From Palleronia marisminoris (GTDB taxonomy: Bacteria > Pseudomonadota > Alphaproteobacteria > Rhodobacterales > Rhodobacteraceae), in assembly GCF_900172315.1 (NCBI RefSeq), contig NZ_FWFV01000007.1, forward strand, positions 155,920 through 219,919: a DNA stretch of 64,000 nt. Reading direction: 5' to 3'. This document shows positions 57,160 to 64,000 of the stretch, piece by piece. The notes beneath the pieces are model-generated. The model was not told the origin of the DNA, did not search any database, and saw only the letters and a program-made list of their open reading frames with translations. The stretch's first letter is position 1; every line of letters starts with the position of its first letter. The translations under genes were made by a program, and so were the position numbers.

Positions 57160-58878
57160 GTGGCCATGGCGTCCGAGATGGAGACGGAAAGCGTCCAGCG
57201 GTCAGGTGTTCTGCTCGGCGAGGATTGGATGCGTGCCGATGCATCGGCCGATCGGGAGGCGCGACAGAAGTCGCGCAAGACGGGCGTGATCTCACTCAAC
57301 CGCTCGCCGCTGGCGCGCAAGATCATCATCTTCAACCTGCTTGCGATCCTGATGCTGGTCGCGGGGGTCCTGATTCTCAACCCGTTCCGCGACAGCCTCG
57401 TCTTCCAACGCGAGGCCGGGCTGGTCGCCGAGACCGAACTGGTGGCCGACGTGTTCGAGGCGCAGCTTGTCCAGGCGCCGGGCGCGCGGCTGGGGCAGGG
57501 GCTCGACGCCGAGGCGACGATCGCCGCGCTCGACCTGTTCGGGCCGTCCGAAGTCTTCGTCTTCGATGCCGAGGGGAGCGTCCTCGGCACGTCGCGGGGG
57601 CTGGCACGTTCGTCTTTCTCGATCGAGGTGGCGGGGCATGAACGGGAGGGGCGCTCGACGATCCTGACCGACGTGCTGGACCGGGTGTGGATGACCGTCG
57701 CGCGGCTTCTGGAAAAGGGCAGGGAGACCAACACCGCCGCCGAAACGCAGCATCTGGCGAATTTGCTGGTCGAACGCGCCCTGGGCGGCGGCACCCATGT
57801 CGAAACGAACCTCGTGAAGGATGGCAGTACGGTGTTTGCCGTCGCGACCCCGATCATGGACGGAGCCGAGGTGATCGGCGCCGTTGCCCTGACGAGCGGC
57901 GCGGGCGAGATCGACGAACTGGTCCGCGCCGAGCGCGAGCAGGTGCTGCAGATGTTCATCGTCGCCATCGTCACCTCGGTCGGTCTGAGCCTCGTGCTGG
58001 CCTCGACCATCGCGAACCCGCTGGCCGACCTGGCCGCCGCGGCCGAGATCGGCCGGGATCGCAACGCGCGCTCCATGTCGCCGGGCCGGGTCCGCATCCC
58101 TGACCTCTCCGCCAGGCCCGATGAGATCGGTCGCCTGTCCTCGGCACTGCGCGGGATGGTTGCCGCGCTTTACGACCGGATCGACGCGAACGAACAATTC
58201 GCGGCCGATGTGGCACACGAGATCAAGAACCCCCTCGCATCGCTGCGATCCGCGGTGGGTTCGCTCCGCTTCGTGAAGAAGGACGAGCAGCGCGACAAGC
58301 TTCTCGACGTGATCGATCATGATGTGCGCCGCCTCGACCGCCTCGTCAGCGATATCTCGAACGCATCGCGCCTCGACAGCGAGCTGGTGACGGAGGAAGA
58401 GGAAAGCTTCAACCTGCTCGGGATGCTGACGACGATCGGGGACTATCTCGGGCGTGACGCCGACGCCAAGGGGATCACCTTCATCACCGATCTGCCAAGC
58501 GACCCGATCTTGATCGACGGGCTCGAAAGCCGGCTCGCCCAGGTCTTCGTGAACCTGATCTCGAACGCCATCTCGTTCTGCGACGAGGGCGACGCCATCC
58601 GCCTCTGGGCGCGGCGGCGGGACAATCGCGTGCTCGTCGTCGTCGAGGATACCGGCCCCGGCATCCCCGATTCCGCGCTGACCCGTATCTTCGACCGCTT
58701 CTACAGCGAGCGTCCCGAGGGGCAGTTCGGCAACAATTCGGGCCTGGGCCTCGCCATCTCAAAGCAGATCGTCGAAGCGCATGGAGGCGTGATCTGGGCC
58801 GAGAACATCAAGCCCACGGACGCCGATCCGACCTCCGAGCCGCTCGGCGCGCGCTTCGTCGTCGGGCTTCCGGTGTGA
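57160..58878 (+). CDS. chvG: sensor histidine kinase ChvG
   Basis: 572 residues from the GTG at 57160 (a GAAGAG site stands at 8 nt; an ATG at 57166 is the alternative). Helix 1 (IIIFNLLAILMLVAGVLILN), a large periplasmic sensor domain, helix 2 (MFIVAIVTSVGLSLVLASTI), HAMP, dimerisation VAHEIKNPLASLRSA (His near residue 353) and HATPase motifs NLISNAISF, EDTGPGIPD, GLGLAISKQI. ChvG/ExoS class. It overlaps hprK by 4 nt. Confidence 0.94.
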   Translation: MAMASEMETESVQRSGVLLGEDWMRADASADREARQKSRKTGVISLNRSPLARKIIIFNLLAILMLVAGVLILNPFRDSLVFQREAGLVAETELVADVFEAQLVQAPGARLGQGLDAEATIAALDLFGPSEVFVFDAEGSVLGTSRGLARSSFSIEVAGHEREGRSTILTDVLDRVWMTVARLLEKGRETNTAAETQHLANLLVERALGGGTHVETNLVKDGSTVFAVATPIMDGAEVIGAVALTSGAGEIDELVRAEREQVLQMFIVAIVTSVGLSLVLASTIANPLADLAAAAEIGRDRNARSMSPGRVRIPDLSARPDEIGRLSSALRGMVAALYDRIDANEQFAADVAHEIKNPLASLRSAVGSLRFVKKDEQRDKLLDVIDHDVRRLDRLVSDISNASRLDSELVTEEEESFNLLGMLTTIGDYLGRDADAKGITFITDLPSDPILIDGLESRLAQVFVNLISNAISFCDEGDAIRLWARRRDNRVLVVVEDTGPGIPDSALTRIFDRFYSERPEGQFGNNSGLGLAISKQIVEAHGGVIWAENIKPTDADPTSEPLGARFVVGLPV

Positions 58879-59309
58879 CGCTCGCGCCCGGCCTGACGCT
58901 TCATGCGAGCGCCGTCGCCGTTTCGGGTCGCGGCGTCCTCCTTCGGGGCGCGGCCGGGACGGGAAAGTCGACGCTCGCGCTGGCCCTGATCGCGCGGGGC
59001 GGGCGGCTGATCGCGGACGACCGGACCTGCCTCGCCCGGCGCGGCGAAGGGGTGCTTGCCTGGGCGCCTGCACCGATCCTGGGGCTGATCGAGGCGCGGG
59101 GCATCGGGCTGATCGAAACGGAGCCAGCCCCGCCGACCGTCATCGCGGCCGTCGTTGACCTGGACGAAGCCGAACCGCACCGCCTTCCGCCCGCGCGGTT
59201 TTGTGACCTGGCGGGAGCGTCCCTGCCACTGGTTCTGGGTGCGGGCATGCCCCATCTTGCTGATGCCTTGATACTTTTCCTGACATCCCTCCGAAGGATC
59301 ACTGCATGA
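58875..59309 (+). CDS. hprK: HPr kinase/phosphorylase, short alphaproteobacterial form
   Basis: 144 residues. Only the catalytic half of HPr kinase is present: Walker A GAAGTGKST (residues 25-33), then LIADDRTCL and the segment around residue 95 that corresponds to the HPrK signature region. The N-terminal domain of Bacillus HprK is absent, as is normal here. It phosphorylates Ser46 of HPr. GTG start overlapping chvG. Confidence 0.9.
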   Translation: MTLAPGLTLHASAVAVSGRGVLLRGAAGTGKSTLALALIARGGRLIADDRTCLARRGEGVLAWAPAPILGLIEARGIGLIETEPAPPTVIAAVVDLDEAEPHRLPPARFCDLAGASLPLVLGAGMPHLADALILFLTSLRRITA

Positions 59310-60187
59310 CCGGCCGTGTCGTTCTCGTCACCGGCCCGTCCGGAGCCGGACGGACCACCGCGATCCAGACGCTCGAGGATCTCGGATTCGAGGTCATCGA
59401 CAACATGCCCCTGTCGCTCGTCGGCCGGATCCTCGGCGGAGGGGCGGATGGCCGGCCGATCGCGCTCGGCCTCGGGGTGCGCAATCGCGATTTCAGCGCC
59501 GATGCGATCCAGCGGATGGCGCAAAGCCTGTCGGACGACCCGGGCGTTGAGTTTGATCTGCTCTACCTCGACGCGCGACGGGATGTGCTGATCGCCCGCT
59601 ACTCCGAGACGCGGCGGCGCCACCCGCTCACGCCGGAAGGAGAGCCGCAAGCGGGGATCGACCGCGAGCAGGATCTGCTTGGCCCCGTACGCGAACGGGC
59701 GACGGTGCTGATCGACACCTCCGACCGCACCGTCCACGAGACGCGCGACGAGGTGCGTCGCTTCTTCGGCGGCGGGACGACGGGCGACATGGCGATCTCG
59801 GTGCAGTCGTTTTCCTACAAGCGCGGCTTGCCGACCGGCGCGGATCTGGTGTTCGACATGCGCTTCCTGAAGAATCCGCATTGGGAGCCCGCGTTGCGCG
59901 CGCTCGACGGCCGCGACGCTGCAGTGCAGAAATACGTCATCGAAGATCCACGATTCGGCGACATCTTCGCGCGGATGCGCGACATGGTGCTCGCCCTGCT
60001 ACCGGCCTACCACGAGGAGGGCAAAAGTCACTTGACCGTAGGTATAGGGTGCACTGGCGGGCAACACAGGTCAGTTTCCGTTGCGGAATTTCTGGTCAAG
60101 GCCCTTGCAGAGGGCGGATGGCGGGTGTCAACTCGCCATAGAGAGCTTGAGAGGCGCCGGCAGGTCACCGCGCCCGAGCGGGGGTAG
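59306..60187 (+). CDS. rapZ: RNase adapter protein RapZ
   Basis: 293 residues. Walker A GPSGAGRTT (residues 10-18), Walker B-like DLLYLDARRDVLIARYSETRR, and the C-terminal HLTVGIGCTGGQHRSV. In E. coli it steers RNase E to sRNAs controlling glucosamine synthesis; its role here is unknown. Overlaps hprK by 4 nt. Confidence 0.94.
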   Translation: MTGRVVLVTGPSGAGRTTAIQTLEDLGFEVIDNMPLSLVGRILGGGADGRPIALGLGVRNRDFSADAIQRMAQSLSDDPGVEFDLLYLDARRDVLIARYSETRRRHPLTPEGEPQAGIDREQDLLGPVRERATVLIDTSDRTVHETRDEVRRFFGGGTTGDMAISVQSFSYKRGLPTGADLVFDMRFLKNPHWEPALRALDGRDAAVQKYVIEDPRFGDIFARMRDMVLALLPAYHEEGKSHLTVGIGCTGGQHRSVSVAEFLVKALAEGGWRVSTRHRELERRRQVTAPERG

Positions 60188-60191
60188 CGTC

Positions 60192-60614
60192 GTGATCGGC
60201 ATCGTCATCGTAGCGCATGGGGGGCTCGCGCGCGAGTTTCTCGCCGCGGTCGAACACGTCGTCGGCCGTCAACGCGGCCTTCGCGCTGTTTCGATAGAGC
60301 CTGAATGCAACCGGGATATGAAGCAGGCGGAGATTTGCGCCGCGGCCGACGCAGTGGACGAGGGCGACGGCGTCATCGTCGCCACCGACATGTTCGGGGG
60401 GTCGCCCTCGAACCTGTCTCTGCGCGCCTGCGATCCCGACAACCGTCGTATCGTGTATGGTGCCAATCTGCCGCTCTTGATCAAGCTGGCGAAGTCCCGG
60501 CACCTGCCTCTGCCCGAAGCTGTATCGACGGGGTTGATGGCGGGCCGGAAATATCTGGACACGATGGCGCAGCCCAAGCCCGAGTTGAGATTGGCGTCCG
60601 GGGGCAATGGCTGA
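60192..60614 (+). CDS. PTS EIIA component (mannose type), regulatory
   Basis: 140 residues. Opening MIGIVIVAHGGLAREFL with catalytic His9, FGGSPSNLSL at about residue 72. EIIA-Man-type without the IIB, IIC or IID partners, so phosphoryl flow probably ends here for regulation. The GTG at 60192 is 4 nt after rapZ. It slightly precedes HPr. Confidence 0.9.
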   Translation: MIGIVIVAHGGLAREFLAAVEHVVGRQRGLRAVSIEPECNRDMKQAEICAAADAVDEGDGVIVATDMFGGSPSNLSLRACDPDNRRIVYGANLPLLIKLAKSRHLPLPEAVSTGLMAGRKYLDTMAQPKPELRLASGGNG

Positions 60615-60618
60615 ATAT

Positions 60619-60888
60619 ATGGCCCGAAGAAGTCTGAAGATCGTGAATGAAAAAGGGCTGCATGCGCGCGCCTCGGCCCGGCTGGTCGAGGTGGTCGAGG
60701 ACTACAACGCGCGTGCGACAGTTCATCATGGCGATCAGAGCGCCTCGGGCGACAGCATCATGGGGCTCTTGATGTTGGCCGCGCATCGCGGCGTGACGAT
60801 CGAAATCGAGACCGACGGCCCCGACGCCGACAAGCTTGCCGAGGCGTTGGAAGTTCTGGTCGCAAGCCGGTTCGGCGAAGACATGTAA
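60619..60888 (+). CDS. ptsH: HPr phosphocarrier
   Basis: 89 residues from the ATG at 60619, chosen because it gives the canonical numbering: His15 in NEKGLHARASA and Ser46 in GDSIMGLLML. An upstream ATG at 60607 would add four residues and overlap the EIIA gene by 8 nt. Its Ser46 is the likely target of the adjacent HprK. Confidence 0.93.
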   Translation: MARRSLKIVNEKGLHARASARLVEVVEDYNARATVHHGDQSASGDSIMGLLMLAAHRGVTIEIETDGPDADKLAEALEVLVASRFGEDM

Positions 60889-60918
60889 GGGCGCGCGCCG
60901 CGTGCCCGGGCCTTGGGA

Positions 60919-61794
60919 TCAGCGGGTGGGCACGGGCTCGTCGCCCCGATAGTCGTAGAAGCCACGGCCGGTCTTGCGGCCGAGCCAGCCGGCCTCGACA
61001 TATTTCGTCAGAAGCGGGCAGGGGCGATACTTGGTATCCGCCAGCCCGTCATGCAGCACGTTCATGATCGACAGACAGGTATCCAGCCCGATGAAATCAG
61101 CCAGCTCCAGCGGGCCCATCGGATGCTTCGTGCCGAGCTTCATCGCCTTGTCAATGGACTTCACGTTGCCCACGCCCTCGTAGAGAACGTAGACGGCCTC
61201 GTTGATCATCGGCATCAGGATGCGGTTGACGATGAAGGCCGGGAAATCCTCGGCGATGGCAGCCGTCTTGCCCAGCCGGTCAACGACCTCCATGCAGGCG
61301 GCGAAGGTTTCTTCGTCGGTGGCGATGCCGCGGATCAGCTCGACGAGGCTCATCACCGGGACGGGGTTCATGAAGTGGAACCCCATGAACTTCTCGGGCC
61401 GGTCCGTCTTCGAGGCAAGGCGGGTGATCGAGATGGACGAGGTGTTGGTCGTCAGGATCGTGTCGGGCTTCAGGGCGGGCACGAGTTCCTTGAAGATCGC
61501 GTCCTTGACGGTTTCGCGCTCGGTCGCGGCTTCGACCACGAGATCGCATTGCCCCAGGTCGGTCAGAGTGCCGGTGGTCGCAATCCGCGACAGGGCGCCG
61601 TCCCGATCCTCGGCGGTGATCTTCTCGCGCGAGACCTGCCGGTCCATGTTCTTCGAGATTGAAGCCGTTGCGGACTCGAGCGCCTCGGCGTTCACGTCGT
61701 TCAGGAGGACGTCGTAGCCGGCAAGTGCGCAGACATGGGCGATGCCGCTTCCCATCTGGCCGGCACCGATGATTCCGACGCGCTCGATCTTCAT
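60919..61794 (-). CDS. 3-hydroxybutyryl-CoA dehydrogenase
   Basis: 291 residues. NAD-binding GIIGAGQMGSGIAHVCALAG (residues 6-25), catalytic His in GFHFMNPVPVM, and NRILMPMINEA near the C-terminus. It interconverts acetoacetyl-CoA and 3-hydroxybutyryl-CoA. Shine-Dalgarno TAGGAGAG precedes the ATG at 61794; the frame opens upstream but without a ribosome site. Confidence 0.94.
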   Translation of the reverse strand: MKIERVGIIGAGQMGSGIAHVCALAGYDVLLNDVNAEALESATASISKNMDRQVSREKITAEDRDGALSRIATTGTLTDLGQCDLVVEAATERETVKDAIFKELVPALKPDTILTTNTSSISITRLASKTDRPEKFMGFHFMNPVPVMSLVELIRGIATDEETFAACMEVVDRLGKTAAIAEDFPAFIVNRILMPMINEAVYVLYEGVGNVKSIDKAMKLGTKHPMGPLELADFIGLDTCLSIMNVLHDGLADTKYRPCPLLTKYVEAGWLGRKTGRGFYDYRGDEPVPTR

Positions 61795-61943
61795 GCTTCG
61801 CTCTCCTAGTCGAATTTGCGCGACCTTAGTCGGGGGCGAACGGGCGATGCAAGGCGCCGGAGCGGGCGAAATGGCGCGCGTTAGGAAAATCAAAACGGGA
61901 AGTGCCGTAGAAAGAGGGTGGGGAACAAAAGGGGGACATCTCG

Positions 61944-62732
61944 ATGTCCGAATCGGTGGGGGGCACTTCGGTGCCCGTGTTGGAGACGTGCGTCTATCCG
62001 GGATCGAAGCTCAAGTGCCGCGGCCCGGCGCGGAAACTGGATGGCGACTTCATCGCGGTGGTGGGTGGGGCAGAGACGCTGTCGCCCCACCTTTCGCGGG
62101 ACGTTGCCACAGTGATCGAGGAAACGACGGGTCTTCCTTGCGTGAATTTCTCGGCCGCCCATGCCGGGCCGTCGGCATATCTCGCGGATACGGCACTTCT
62201 GATGCAAATCGCCCGCGCCCGGGCGGTGGTGCTGAGTATTCCCGGAGCGCATCTTGCGAAGAACTCGTGTTTCCGTGTGCATCCGGTGCGAAACGACCGG
62301 GTGGTAGGCCAGAGCAGCGGGCTTCAGGCGCTTTATCCGGAGGTAGATTTTCTCAGCCACCCCTTCGTTCGGCACATGCTGGGCGAGATGATGCGGGTGT
62401 CGCCGGGGCGTTTCGCCGTGGTGCGCGACGCGATGCGCAAAGGGTGGGCCAGCGGCATGGCGGACCTGATCGGCGCGATCGACGCGCCGGTCTATGGCCT
62501 GTGGCTGGGGACCCGGCGACCGGAGCAGCGGACTGATGCGCTGGAAGCGGGCGATCCGTCTTTCGTGACCCGCAGGATGCTCGGGGCGTTGAACCTGGCC
62601 GGTCTGGCCGAAATCGTGCGGAACGGGGATCGCCCCTTGCCGGGCGCCGACATGATCGACGAAGCGGGGCAGGTGCTGTCGCGGTTGCTGACCGACGAGG
62701 CGGCTCCGCCTATGCGTCGGCGGACCGGCTGA
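61944..62732 (+). CDS. DUF6473-like conserved protein
   Basis: 262 residues, soluble. FIAVVGGAETLSPHLSR near residue 36 and LPCVNFSAAHAGPSAYL near residue 64 match, from memory, the DUF6473 proteins of roseobacters. A Ser-rich SGNH-like Gly pattern is possible but no catalytic triad is evident. Function unknown. It is followed by a weak terminator. Confidence 0.7.
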   Translation: MSESVGGTSVPVLETCVYPGSKLKCRGPARKLDGDFIAVVGGAETLSPHLSRDVATVIEETTGLPCVNFSAAHAGPSAYLADTALLMQIARARAVVLSIPGAHLAKNSCFRVHPVRNDRVVGQSSGLQALYPEVDFLSHPFVRHMLGEMMRVSPGRFAVVRDAMRKGWASGMADLIGAIDAPVYGLWLGTRRPEQRTDALEAGDPSFVTRRMLGALNLAGLAEIVRNGDRPLPGADMIDEAGQVLSRLLTDEAAPPMRRRTG

Positions 62733-62739
62733 TACGGAT

Positions 62740-62764
62740 AAGGGCCTCGCGGAGGGGGCCCTTT
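62740..62764 (+). terminator. weak terminator after the DUF6473-like gene
   Basis: 7-bp stem aagggcc (62740-62746) with ggccctt (62757-62763), 10-nt loop, short T-run. Confidence 0.5.
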
Positions 62765-62789
62765 CGAAGGATGGGATATGCGCCGTCTG

Positions 62790-63805
62790 TTTTCAAACAG
62801 GCGGCACATTCGGTAGATAAGCCGGCACAGGCTTGGGACCGAGCCTTCGCCGTTTTCGCGTCGATGGAAGGCTTCGATGCCGTGCCGCATGGCGGGCGTT
62901 TTCTTCGTGATGGCCCGCCGGACCTTGGCCTCCACCTCGTGGATCTCGTCCGACCCGGGATACCGCACCTTCCGCTTCGGCGGCTCCATTGGTTCCTCCT
63001 CACCATCGAGAAAGGTCTCTGGCTCAAATGGCGAGACGCAGGGCCTCAGCTCCAGATTGTCGAAGGCCGCCCGGTAGATGTTGAGGAGGAGGTCAGGAAT
63101 GGTGGATTGAAGGCGGCATCCTTGATGTAGGAGCCACCCACGCGAGCCCCTCCTGAGCCCGCGCCGGTGCCGTTGCTCAGGCGCGCCCGCACCGAGTTCA
63201 TAAAACTTGACGCCTGCTGAAGCGTAGCCAAGTGGACGAGCTCCGCCAACTCGCCGCGAAGCTCCTCGGTCGGGCCCGTTCCGTCGAATGGAATGGCCTT
63301 GAGATTCCGCCGCAGCCCGGCCCGGACGATAGGGAACCTTACAACCTTGTTGATCTCTCAACTGGCCTGGGTCAATGACCTCATCCAGATCCCGGGGAAC
63401 GCGGAGCTCTGGTAGTGCGTGGTCGAATATTTCCTGCGTTCGCCAGCCTCGCCGCCCATTGCGACGGTCATGTTCTCACCGATGTATGCCCGGGTGATCT
63501 CGGCCGGGTCGGTGTCGAGGGTGAAGCGACCTGCCCAGAGCCCGGCGACTTCAAAGGCCCGGGGCTTGTCTCGGTCGGCCTTCACCTTGCCGATGATCTC
63601 GCCCTTCTTGGCTTTCTTGTTGAAGGTCATGGCGAGCCAAGTGAAGCGGTTCTCTCGGATCTCGTCCCGGAAAATGTGTGGCAGCAGCGTTGGAAACGTG
63701 GCCCGCGGAACGAGCCGCGTGTGAGCAGCTTCTTCATGTCGAAGCCGAACCAGCCGTCGGCTACGTCGCGGATGCCCTGGATATTGAACCGCCCCGGGTT
63801 GCTTG
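62790..63805 (-). pseudogene. broken gene of unknown family
   Basis: Coherent protein-like reading survives in pieces: NIQGIRDVADGWFGFDMKKL (one frame), then IFRDEIRENRFTWLAMTFNK to about 63361 in a second, a TGA at 63358-63360, continuing in that frame as EINKVVRFPIVRAGLRRNLK to about 63115, then a third frame with PDLLLNIYRAAFDNLELRP and EVEAKVRRAITKKTPAMRHG. At least two frameshifts and a stop break it, and it ends against the IS element. I do not recognise the family. A possible intact remainder starts at an ATG at 63001-62999 preceded by AGGAGG. Confidence 0.5.
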
Positions 63806-64000
63806 GAGAGCAAGACTCTCGAAGGATTGCTCTATGGACAAGAAGAACACGACGAGCCCGTACCCGGCCGAGCTCCGCGAGCGGGCTGTGCAGATGGTTG
63901 CGGACCATCTCGATGGCTACAGCACTTTGACGGCGGCGGTGCGCGACATTGCCCGGAAGCTTGGCTGCTCCCCGGATAGCTTGCGGGTCTGGTACAAGAA
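63795..64000 (+). mobile_element. left part of an IS3-family insertion sequence
   Basis: The transposase ORF begins at 63834; the preceding 40 nt contain gagag-caaga-ctctc and probably the terminal repeat, but the exact boundary is not visible. The element continues beyond the window. Confidence 0.65.
63834..64000 (+). CDS. IS3-family transposase OrfA, 5' part
   Basis: 55 codons to the window end: MDKKNTTSPYPAELRERAVQ, then a helix-turn-helix (VRDIARKLGCSPDSLRVWYK). This is the IS3/IS911 OrfA DNA-binding start. The rest, including OrfB, lies outside the window. Confidence 0.85.
   Translation, partial: MDKKNTTSPYPAELRERAVQMVADHLDGYSTLTAAVRDIARKLGCSPDSLRVWYK

Overview
The window is chromosomal DNA of a high-GC alphaproteobacterium, most likely order Rhodobacterales (Rhodobacter/Roseobacter group). 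The markers are the bztABCD amino-acid transporter, an ATP12 chaperone, the pckA/chvI/chvG/hprK/EIIA/HPr neighbourhood, short HPr kinase lacking its N-terminal domain, DUF6473- and DUF1127-like proteins, and a GC-rich intergenic repeat of a kind I recall from Rhodobacteraceae. Almost all of the window is ordinary, tightly packed core genome; many adjacent genes overlap by 4 nt (ATGA or GTGA).

Layout. 1-2.7 kb: CysZ/EI24-like membrane protein (cut by the window edge), nitroreductase, DUF167 protein, small hypothetical protein, M48 lipoprotein protease. 2.7-9.4 kb: 3' part of the ribosomal spc/alpha region (rplO, secY, adk, rpsM, rpsK, rpoA, rplQ), interrupted after rplO by a terminator and an outer-membrane beta-barrel gene, with perfect hairpins on both sides of rpoA. 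9.4-14.2 kb: solo LuxR-type regulator, rarA, then crcB-rluC-HAD-ATP12. 14.4-18.9 kb: bztABCD. 18.9-27.5 kb, mainly minus strand: rpmH-rnpA-yidD, a DUF1127-like gene, ttcA, a decayed GGDEF-EAL protein, yidC, MOSC protein, engB, argB and a SixA phosphatase. 27.7-33.1 kb: TVP38 protein, flavin disulfide oxidoreductase, orphan histidine kinase, ureidoglycine aminohydrolase, IMPase-family phosphatase. 33.2-38.1 kb: four-gene beta-oxidation/glutaryl-CoA operon. 38.3-44.9 kb: BCCT transporter, DUF475 protein, short ModE-like regulator plus modABC, sugar transferase. 45-52.9 kb: hisC, SDR, rpsD, panCB, a PAS-like orphan, hydroxyacid dehydrogenase, SH3 protein, TauE/SafE permease. 52.9-60.9 kb: secreted acidic nonapeptide-repeat PRC-barrel protein, pckA, and divergently chvI-chvG-hprK-rapZ-EIIA-HPr. 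60.9-64 kb: 3-hydroxybutyryl-CoA dehydrogenase, DUF6473-like protein, a broken unrecognised gene, and the start of an IS3-family element.

Logic. The fad/gcdH operon can take glutaryl-CoA through crotonyl-CoA to acetyl-CoA; a separate hbd-type dehydrogenase lies near the other end. PEP carboxykinase lies head-to-head with an acid/envelope-stress-type two-component system that is fused by gene overlap to a regulatory (not sugar-transporting) PTS. Molybdate uptake carries its own regulator and a palindrome placed as an operator.

Most unusual items: the secreted protein with eleven exact 9-residue repeats, the double-degenerate GGDEF-EAL protein, the orphan PAS-like ORF with a palindrome in its leader, the hairpins around rpoA, and the broken gene beside the IS element. 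I saw no CRISPR array, rRNA, tRNA or intact prophage.
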